11,919 nucleotides of DNA from JBPCOB01 sp051000715 (GTDB lineage Bacteria > Actinomycetota > Actinomycetes > JALYNC01). The notes under the pieces were generated by a model. It was not told the origin of the DNA and searched no databases. It saw only the letters and a list, made by a program, of their open reading frames with translations. Shown in pieces: positions 7,503 through 11,919 of the stretch (position 1 is its first letter; each line of letters begins with the position of its first letter). The stretch lies in contig JBPCOB010000217.1 of assembly GCA_051000715.1 (NCBI GenBank), forward strand, positions 1 to 11,919, in the 5' to 3' direction. The position numbers and the translations under genes were made by a program.

Positions 7503-7724
7503 ATGGCAAAAAAGGAAGGGGCCATCGAGGTCGAGGGTTCTGTGGTCGAGCCCCTGCCCAACGCCATGTTCCGCGTTGAGCTGGCCAACGGCCACCGCGT
7601 CCTGGCTCACATCAGCGGGAAGATGCGGATGCACTACATCCGGATCCTGCCGGGCGACCGGGTGGTCGTCGAGCTGAGCCCCTACGACCTGTCCCGCGGC
7701 CGCATCGTCTACCGCTACAAGTAG
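7503..7724 (+). CDS. infA: Translation initiation factor IF-1
   Basis: IF1 binds the A site of the 30S subunit and works with IF2 and IF3 to select the initiator tRNA. The product has 73 residues, a single S1-type OB fold. It starts [20 protein letters not shown] and includes [20 protein letters not shown] (23-42) and [20 protein letters not shown] (48-67), all strongly conserved. ATG 7503 is preceded directly by GGAGGAG (7496-7502), so the spacing is short: 2 bases after GGAGG. A longer in-frame start at 7365 would read through the promoter and is not family-like. The gene has its own promoter, and rpmJ follows after 52 bases. Confidence 0.98.
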   Translation: MAKKEGAIEVEGSVVEPLPNAMFRVELANGHRVLAHISGKMRMHYIRILPGDRVVVELSPYDLSRGRIVYRYK

Positions 7725-7776
7725 GACAACCGCACGGCGAAACCGGGTCCGACCCGCTGCCGTCGATGGAGAGGGC

Positions 7777-7890
7777 ATGAAGGTCAAGCCGAGCGTCAAG
7801 AAGATCTGCGACAAGTGCAAGGTGATCCGGCGGCACGGTCGGGTCATGGTCATCTGCGACAACCTGCGGCACAAGCAGCGCCAGGGCTAG
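7777..7890 (+). CDS. rpmJ: 50S ribosomal protein L36, zinc form (bL36)
   Basis: L36 is the smallest large-subunit protein and binds near L16 and helices 42, 89 and 97 of 23S rRNA late in assembly. The product has 37 residues, the exact family length, beginning [20 protein letters not shown] and ending NLRHKQRQG. The zinc ligands are C11, C14, C27 and H32. GGAGAGGG (7768-7775) sits directly before ATG 7777. The 52-base gap after infA contains a small CGGGT/ACCCG hairpin but no clear promoter, so it is probably transcribed with infA. Downstream lies a 141-base spacer with three hairpins. Confidence 0.97.
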   Translation: MKVKPSVKKICDKCKVIRRHGRVMVICDNLRHKQRQG

Positions 7891-7916
7891 CCGCAACCAC
7901 GACAGTTGCCTCCCGA

Positions 7917-7988
7917 CCGTCGCGCCTCGAGGCGCGACGGCCACCCCCGGCCCGGAGGCCGGGGCTCGGACTGGGCGGTCCGGGACCG
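7917..7988 (+). promoter_or_regulatory. Three consecutive hairpins between rpmJ and rpsM
   Basis: The first is a perfect 24-bp palindrome (7917-7940): CCGTCGCGCC and GGCGCGACGG around TCGA. After 4 bases the second follows (7945-7964): CCCCGGCC and GGCCGGGG around CGGA. A third, weaker one has CGGTC (7976-7980) and GACCG (7984-7988) with a 3-nt loop. No T run follows any of them, so none is a textbook terminator. They could attenuate transcription, block 3' exonucleases or mark a processing site between the infA-rpmJ unit and the alpha operon. The pairing is seen directly; the role is inferred. Confidence 0.6.
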
Positions 7989-8016
7989 GGACGGCGCAGA
8001 CCTCCGCAGAGTTACT

Positions 8017-8022
8017 AAGGAG
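8017..8022 (+). promoter_or_regulatory. rpsM ribosome-binding site
   Basis: AAGGAG lies 9 bases before ATG 8032 and fixes the start. A longer in-frame start at 7906 would have to translate through the tandem hairpins and gives no family similarity. Confidence 0.8.
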
Positions 8023-8031
8023 CCCGGTTCC

Positions 8032-8412
8032 ATGGCACGTCTGGTCGGCGTCGACCTTCCGCGCGAGAAGCGGCTGGAGATCGCCCTCACCTACATCTAC
8101 GGCATCGGTCGCACCCGGGCCACCGAGACCCTGCGCTCCACCGGCGTGAGCCCGGATCGCCGCGTTCGCGACCTCGGCGACGAGGAGCTGGTCGCACTCC
8201 GCGACTGGATCGAGAGCAACTACAAGATCGAGGGCGACCTTCGCCGCGAGGTGGCCTCGGACATCCGCCGGAAGATCGAGATCGGGTCCTACCAGGGCAT
8301 CCGGCACCGCCGCGGGCTGCCCGTCCATGGGCAGCGCACCCACACCAACGCCCGTACGCGCAAGGGCCCCCGCAAGGCGGTGGCCGGCAAGAAGAAGGTG
8401 GGCAAGAAGTAG
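8032..8412 (+). CDS. rpsM: 30S ribosomal protein S13 (uS13)
   Basis: S13 sits in the head of the small subunit, touches the P-site tRNA through its tail and forms bridges with L5. The product has 126 residues. [20 protein letters not shown] and [10 protein letters not shown] (21-30) form the N-terminal helical domain. [19 protein letters not shown] (85-103) with HTNARTR is the rRNA-binding signature, and a lysine-rich tail ([11 protein letters not shown]) ends the chain. It is the first gene of the alpha-type operon, after a spacer with three hairpins. I saw no -10 box there, so it may be transcribed from the infA promoter by read-through. Confidence 0.98.
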   Translation: MARLVGVDLPREKRLEIALTYIYGIGRTRATETLRSTGVSPDRRVRDLGDEELVALRDWIESNYKIEGDLRREVASDIRRKIEIGSYQGIRHRRGLPVHGQRTHTNARTRKGPRKAVAGKKKVGKK

Positions 8413-8463
8413 CACCACCCGACCGAGCCGGACCGACGATCTCGCTACGAGAGACTGGACACG

Positions 8464-8868
8464 ATGCCACCCAAGACCCGCACCGGCGCCGCCAAGAAGG
8501 TACGCCGGAAAGAGAAGAAGAACATCGCCCACGGGCACGCTCACATCAAGAGCACGTTCAACAACACGATCGTCTCGATCACGGACCCGTCCGGCAACGT
8601 GATCGCGTGGGCCAGCGCCGGTCACGTCGGTTTCAAGGGTTCCCGCAAGTCCACGCCGTTCGCCGCCCAGATGGCGGCCGAGGCCGCCGGCCGTAAGGCG
8701 CAGGAGCACGGCATGCGCAAGGTCGACGTCTTCGTGAAGGGGCCCGGCTCCGGGCGGGAGACCGCGATCCGCTCGCTCCAGGCCACCGGGCTCGAGGTCG
8801 GCCAGATCTCCGACGTCACCCCGATGCCCCACAACGGCTGCCGGCCGCCCAAGCGCCGGCGAGTCTGA
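8464..8868 (+). CDS. rpsK: 30S ribosomal protein S11 (uS11)
   Basis: S11 lies on the platform of the small subunit near the E-site mRNA and helps to shape the Shine-Dalgarno cleft. The product has 134 residues. A basic N-terminus is followed by [20 protein letters not shown] (25-44), [20 protein letters not shown] (50-69), [12 protein letters not shown] (92-103) and the signature [15 protein letters not shown] at the end. ATG 8464 has only weak purine-rich upstream sequence (GAGAGA, 8448-8453). Gaps of 51 bases before it and 28 after it are consistent with one transcript. Confidence 0.98.
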   Translation: MPPKTRTGAAKKVRRKEKKNIAHGHAHIKSTFNNTIVSITDPSGNVIAWASAGHVGFKGSRKSTPFAAQMAAEAAGRKAQEHGMRKVDVFVKGPGSGRETAIRSLQATGLEVGQISDVTPMPHNGCRPPKRRRV

Positions 8869-8896
8869 CCCTCTAGAAGCAGGAGAGCTATCACGA

Positions 8897-9523
8897 ATGG
8901 CCCGCTACACCGGTCCAGATTGCAAGCGCTGTCGGCGTGAGAAGATGAAGTTGTTCCTCAAGGGCAGCAAGTGCGAGTCGCCGAAGTGCCCCATCGAGAT
9001 CCGCCCGTACCCGCCGGGCGAGCACGGTCGCGGCCGTACCAAGGACAGCGAGTACCTGCTTCAGAAGCGCGAGAAGCAGAAGTGCGCCCGGATCTACGGC
9101 ATCCTCGAGAAGCAGTTCCGCGGTTACTACGAGGAGGCCAACGCGCGGTCCGGCAAGACCGGTGAGAACCTGCTGCGGATTCTCGAGAGCCGACTGGACA
9201 ACGTCGTCTACCGGGCCGGCTTCGCGCACAGCCGCGACCAGGCCCGCCAGCTGGTGCGGCACGGCCACATCCAGGTCAACGGCGGCAAGGTCGACATTCC
9301 GTCGTACCGGGTCAGTGAGAGCGACATCATCGAGGTGCGGTCGTCCTCGCTCGAGCTGACGCCGTTCATCATCGCCCGGGCGGAAGCGGGCAGCCGGCCG
9401 GTGCCGCCCTGGCTCGAGGTGATCACCAGCCGGCTGCGCGTGCTCGTGCACGCCCTCCCGGCTCGTCAGGTGATCGACACGCCCGTTCAGGAGCAGCTGA
9501 TCGTCGAATTGTACTCGAAGTAA
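8897..9523 (+). CDS. rpsD: 30S ribosomal protein S4, zinc (C+) form (uS4)
   Basis: S4 is a primary assembly protein binding the 5' domain of 16S rRNA. It lines the mRNA entry tunnel and in several bacteria represses its own operon. The product has 208 residues. Zinc ligands C9, C12, C26 and C31 match the spacing known for the C+ form (as in Thermus), and [12 protein letters not shown] follows. The S4 RNA-binding domain covers about residues 98-162 with [20 protein letters not shown]. Many actinobacteria, including Mycobacterium and Streptomyces, carry a zinc-free S4, so the intact cysteine set is informative. AGGAGAG (8881-8887) precedes ATG 8897. The last codons and the TAA stop lie in the left arm of a 16-bp inverted repeat. 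Confidence 0.98.
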   Translation: MARYTGPDCKRCRREKMKLFLKGSKCESPKCPIEIRPYPPGEHGRGRTKDSEYLLQKREKQKCARIYGILEKQFRGYYEEANARSGKTGENLLRILESRLDNVVYRAGFAHSRDQARQLVRHGHIQVNGGKVDIPSYRVSESDIIEVRSSSLELTPFIIARAEAGSRPVPPWLEVITSRLRVLVHALPARQVIDTPVQEQLIVELYSK

Positions 9524-9554
9524 TTCCTCGCTTCGCTCGAATTACTTCGAGTAC
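9511..9554 (+). repeat. Perfect 16-bp inverted repeat spanning the rpsD stop codon
   Basis: The left arm GTACTCGAAGTAATTC (9511-9526) is exactly complementary to GAATTACTTCGAGTAC (9539-9554) around the 12-base loop CTCGCTTCGCTC. The loop is itself a perfect mirror repeat. The left arm encodes the last residues of S4 and contains its TAA (9521-9523). The arms are rich in A/T against the GC-rich surroundings. No T run follows, so it is not a canonical terminator. It may act as a 3'-end stabiliser, processing site or attenuator between rpsD and rpoA, or be a dispersed repeat. Confidence 0.7.
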
Positions 9555-9583
9555 GGAGAAGGCAAAGGCAACAACCCACCCAG

Positions 9584-9607
9584 CGGATCTCATATAGCGG
9601 GGATCCG
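9584..9607 (+). promoter_or_regulatory. Hairpin directly before the rpoA ribosome-binding site
   Basis: CGGATC (9584-9589) and GATCCG (9602-9607) form a 6-bp stem around a 12-base AT-containing loop. The rpoA Shine-Dalgarno GAGGAG (9609-9614) starts 2 bases after it. If it forms, it could limit ribosome access to rpoA. The pairing is visible; the function is a guess. Confidence 0.35.
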
Positions 9608-9623
9608 AGAGGAGCACATCCTA

Positions 9624-10646
9624 ATGTTGATCGCGCAGCGTCCGACCCTGGCCGAAGAGCCGGTCGACGACTCCCGCTCTCGATTCGTCATCGAGCCGCT
9701 CGAGCCCGGTTTCGGCTACACCCTGGGCAACTCCATGCGACGCACGTTGCTGTCCTCGATCCCCGGCGCCGCGGTGACGAGTCTGCGGATCGAGGGGGTG
9801 CTGCACGAGTTCAGCACCGTTCCCGGGGTCAAGGAGGACGTCACCGACCTCATCCTCAACATCAAGGAGCTCGTGGTCTCCTCGGAGAACGACGAGCCCT
9901 CGGTGATGTACCTGCGCAAGCAGGGCCCCGGCCCGGTCACCGCCGCCGACATCGCCCCGCCCGCCGGAGTCGAGGTACACAATCCCGACCTGCACCTGGC
10001 CACCCTCAACGACTCCGCCAAGCTGGAGATAGAGCTGACGGTCGAGCGCGGTCGCGGCTATGTCTCCGCCGTTCAGAACAAGGCGGCGGGCCAGGAGATC
10101 GGCCGGATCCCGGTCGACTCGATCTATTCACCGGTGCTGAAGGTGACCTACCGGGTCGAGGCCACCCGGGTCGAGCAGCGAACGGACTTCGACCGGCTGG
10201 TCGTCGACGTCGAGACCAAGCCGTCGATGCAGCCCCGGGACGCGATGGCCAGCGCCGGGCGGACCCTCGTCGAGCTGTTCGGCCTCGCCCGCGAGCTGAA
10301 CATCGACGCCGAGGGCATCGACATCGGTCCGTCGCCGACGGATGCCGCGCTGGCTGCCGACCTGGCGCTGCCGATCGAGGAGCTCGACCTGACCGTGCGC
10401 TCTTACAACTGTCTCAAGCGGGAGGGCATCCACGCGGTCGGCGAGCTGGTCTCGCGCAGTGAGGCCGACCTGCTCGACATCCGCAACTTCGGCGCCAAGT
10501 CGATCGACGAGGTCAAGGCCAAGCTGCACGGCATGGGCCTGCAGCTCAAGGACTCCCCACCCGGCTTCGACCCCGCCGATGTCGTCGACAACTACGGCAC
10601 CGACGACTACGACGACGCCGCGTACGCCGAGACCGAGCAGTTCTGA
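9624..10646 (+). CDS. rpoA: DNA-directed RNA polymerase subunit alpha
   Basis: The alpha dimer nucleates RNA polymerase assembly and its C-terminal domain contacts UP elements and activators. The product has 340 residues. The alpha-NTD (about 1-235) includes [20 protein letters not shown] (21-40) and [19 protein letters not shown]. The alpha-CTD (about 250-312) has [15 protein letters not shown] and [16 protein letters not shown]259, N262, C263, G290, K292 and S293 correspond to the E. coli DNA-contact residues R265, N268, C269, G296, K298 and S299. A short acidic tail (316-340) follows, as is common in actinobacteria. GAGGAG (9609-9614) lies 9 bases before ATG 9624. The gene sits 100 bases after rpsD, behind two hairpins. 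I found no convincing promoter in that gap. Confidence 0.98.
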   Translation: MLIAQRPTLAEEPVDDSRSRFVIEPLEPGFGYTLGNSMRRTLLSSIPGAAVTSLRIEGVLHEFSTVPGVKEDVTDLILNIKELVVSSENDEPSVMYLRKQGPGPVTAADIAPPAGVEVHNPDLHLATLNDSAKLEIELTVERGRGYVSAVQNKAAGQEIGRIPVDSIYSPVLKVTYRVEATRVEQRTDFDRLVVDVETKPSMQPRDAMASAGRTLVELFGLARELNIDAEGIDIGPSPTDAALAADLALPIEELDLTVRSYNCLKREGIHAVGELVSRSEADLLDIRNFGAKSIDEVKAKLHGMGLQLKDSPPGFDPADVVDNYGTDDYDDAAYAETEQF

Positions 10647-10676
10647 CACGCGAGACCCTGACAGGAGCGACCCGCG

Positions 10677-11390
10677 ATGCCCACGCCCACCAATGGGCCC
10701 CGCCTCTGCGGCAGCCCGGCGCACGAACGGCTGATGCTGGCGAACCTCGCCACCGCGCTGTTCGAGCACGGTCGCATCACCACGACACATGCCAAGGCCA
10801 AGCGGCTGCGGCCGTTGGCCGAGCGCCTCATCACCGCCGCCAGGCGGGGGGACCTGCATGCCCGGCGGCGGGTGCTGACGGTGGTGCGGGACAAGGGCGT
10901 CGTACACACGCTGTTCGCCGAGATCGGCCCGCGCTTCGCGGAGCGGCCCGGCGGCTATACGCGGATCACCAAGCTCGGCCCTCGCAAGGGTGACAACGCG
11001 CCGATGGCGATGATCGAGCTGGTCGAGGCGCGCACAGTCGCTCAACAGGCGGTGGGGGAGGCCGAGCGGGCCCGGAGCTCCCGGTTCCGGCTGCCCCGGC
11101 GGCCAGGGACGTCGGGGACCGGCTCCATCGCCGTGCCGGCCGGTGAAGCGGCGGACACCGGCGTCGAGCCCGGCACCGCCGTGCCGACTGAGGGCGACAC
11201 CGACGGCACGCCCGCGCAGACCACCGCGCCGACGCCGGTGCCCACCGATGGCGGCGACGAAGAAGTCGCCACCGCGCAGGTTGGCCACCCCGTCGATGCC
11301 ATCAGCGACGGGGCCGGCCAGGACGCCGGCTCGGTTGAGATCGAAGCGGCCGGCAGCGAGCCGCCGGTCGATGGCCGCGACGACGAGTAG
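10677..11390 (+). CDS. rplQ: 50S ribosomal protein L17 (bL17) with long acidic C-terminal tail
   Basis: L17 binds 23S rRNA near the exit tunnel on the large-subunit surface. The product has 237 residues, far more than the roughly 120-130 of the core family. Residues 1-118 are the conserved core: [20 protein letters not shown] (12-31), [38 protein letters not shown] (91-110) and AMIELVEA. Residues 119-142 form a basic linker. Residues 143-237 are low-complexity, rich in Gly, Ala, Pro and Thr, with 20 Asp/Glu, one Arg and no Lys. Some actinobacterial L17 proteins have extended tails, but this one is long. AGGAG (10663-10667) lies 9 bases before ATG 10677. truA follows, reading in the -1 frame relative to rplQ. 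Confidence 0.97.
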   Translation: MPTPTNGPRLCGSPAHERLMLANLATALFEHGRITTTHAKAKRLRPLAERLITAARRGDLHARRRVLTVVRDKGVVHTLFAEIGPRFAERPGGYTRITKLGPRKGDNAPMAMIELVEARTVAQQAVGEAERARSSRFRLPRRPGTSGTGSIAVPAGEAADTGVEPGTAVPTEGDTDGTPAQTTAPTPVPTDGGDEEVATAQVGHPVDAISDGAGQDAGSVEIEAAGSEPPVDGRDDE

Positions 11391-11394
11391 GCGC

Positions 11395-11399
11395 AGGGA
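11395..11399 (+). promoter_or_regulatory. Possible truA ribosome-binding site
   Basis: AGGGA lies 8 bases before CTG 11408. It is the only purine run at suitable distance from a near-cognate start in the truA frame, and it supports CTG as the start without proving it. Confidence 0.3.
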
Positions 11400-11407
11400 T
11401 CGCCGAG

Positions 11408-11919
11408 CTGAGCCAGTCGGAGCGCACCGACGAGCCCGTCGTCCGGCCAACGGATGGCGGGCTCGTTCGTGTCCGCGTCGACCTGGCCTACGACGGCACG
11501 GCGTACGCCGGCTGGGCCCGCCAGCCCGGCCGGGAGACGGTCCAGGGGACGGTCGAGGCAGCACTTGCGACCGTGCTGCGACTGACCGAGCCGCCGGCCG
11601 TGACGGTGGCCGGTCGCACCGACGCCGGCGTACATGCGCTCGGCCAGGTGGCGCACGTCGACATCCCCGCCGGTCCCGGCGTCGAGCGGCTGGCGCGGCG
11701 GTTGAACGGCGCACTCCGGCCGGACGTGCGGGTGGGCTCGGTAAGGGTCGCTCCGGCCGGTTTCGATGCCCGCTTCTCCGCGTTGTGCCGCCGCTATGCC
11801 TACCGGATCGCCGATCCGGCGTCGGTGCCCAACCCGCTCCGCCGCTGGGACACGCTGGCCCACCCGAAACCACTGGAAATGGGCCCGATGCGGACGGCCG
11901 CCGCTGCCTTGCTCGGCGA
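11408..11919 (+). CDS. truA: tRNA pseudouridine(38-40) synthase TruA, N-terminal part (cut by the window end)
   Basis: TruA converts uridines 38-40 of the tRNA anticodon arm to pseudouridine. The 170 visible codons hold VRVDLAYDGTAYAGWARQPG (22-41), VQGTVEAAL, and the catalytic loop VAGRTDAGVHALGQV with the catalytic Asp at D72 (11621-11623). RRLNGALRPDV and FDARFSALCRRYAYRI follow, as in the family. The 3' end lies outside the window. The start is uncertain: the reading frame is open from 11339, but it contains no ATG, GTG or TTG before the conserved part. CTG 11408, 8 bases after AGGGA, is my best choice. ATC 11399 or a frameshift near the start are alternatives. It follows rplQ by 17 bases, its usual place in actinobacteria. 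Confidence 0.9.
   Translation, partial: MSQSERTDEPVVRPTDGGLVRVRVDLAYDGTAYAGWARQPGRETVQGTVEAALATVLRLTEPPAVTVAGRTDAGVHALGQVAHVDIPAGPGVERLARRLNGALRPDVRVGSVRVAPAGFDARFSALCRRYAYRIADPASVPNPLRRWDTLAHPKPLEMGPMRTAAAALLG

Noticed and set aside
9511..9554. Canonical Rho-independent terminator after rpsD
   Set aside because: The stem is excellent but is followed by GGAGAAGG, not a T run, and rpoA downstream needs read-through.
9555..9623. Promoter for rpoA (CATATAG near 9591)
   Set aside because: TATAGC lacks the final T of the -10 consensus and no -35 stands at 16-18 bases upstream.
11339..11390. Programmed -1 frameshift joining rplQ and truA
   Set aside because: The frames are right for it, but there is no homopolymer or X-XXY-YYZ slippery site in the overlap.
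10128..11873. 581-codon open frame on the - strand
   Set aside because: It runs antisense to rpoA, rplQ and truA, which are certain. GC-rich codon bias on one strand produces long empty frames on the other. The translation is Arg/Pro/Gly-rich without recognisable motifs.
1..11919. Mobile element, CRISPR array, tRNA, phage or defence genes
   Set aside because: Nearly every base is accounted for by housekeeping genes in conserved order. There are no spaced repeats, no cloverleaf and no transposase or integrase motif.

Overview
The window is a GC-rich stretch of bacterial chromosome holding the ribosomal-protein supercluster of an actinomycete (Actinomycetota). The gene order is rplN-rplX-rplE-rpsN-rpsH-rplF-rplR-rpsE-rpmD-rplO-secY-adk-map-infA-rpmJ-rpsM-rpsK-rpsD-rpoA-rplQ-truA, all on the + strand. 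The sequence features pointing to actinomycetes are frequent GTG/TTG starts, a SecY beginning [18 protein letters not shown], an RpoA with a short acidic tail after the alpha-CTD, an L17 with a long tail, and promoter boxes of the TTGNCN-N17-TAGANT kind. No genus can be named from this alone.

Layout. Bases 1-224 hold no recognisable gene. They contain a good promoter (23-51) and a predicted leader of about 165 nt with a bulged hairpin. Bases 225-4359 are the spc-type block of ten ribosomal proteins, mostly separated by overlapping stop/start codons or gaps of a few bases. Bases 4360-4533 are a spacer with an extended -10 promoter for secY (TTG start). secY, adk and map then follow as an overlapping trio (TAGTG and ATGA junctions). 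Bases 7316-7502 carry a second TTGGCC-N17-TAGACT promoter for infA and rpmJ. A 141-nt spacer with three consecutive hairpins leads into the alpha-type block rpsM-rpsK-rpsD-rpoA-rplQ. The rpsD stop codon lies inside a perfect 16-bp inverted repeat, and a smaller hairpin sits just before the rpoA ribosome-binding site. truA begins 17 bases after rplQ and runs off the right edge.

The genes work together in ribosome assembly and translation start (r-proteins, IF1), co-translational processing (methionine aminopeptidase), membrane insertion (SecY), nucleotide supply (Adk), transcription (RpoA) and tRNA pseudouridylation (TruA). Four products carry complete zinc-binding cysteine (or Cys/His) sets: S14, L36, S4 and Adk.

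I see no mobile element, CRISPR array, tRNA, phage gene or defence system, and I do not think the window hides an undescribed protein system. The parts worth a second look are non-coding: the rplN leader, the hairpins at rpmJ/rpsM and rpsD/rpoA, and the matching promoters. The absence of a normal start codon for truA and the acidic L17 tail also stand out.
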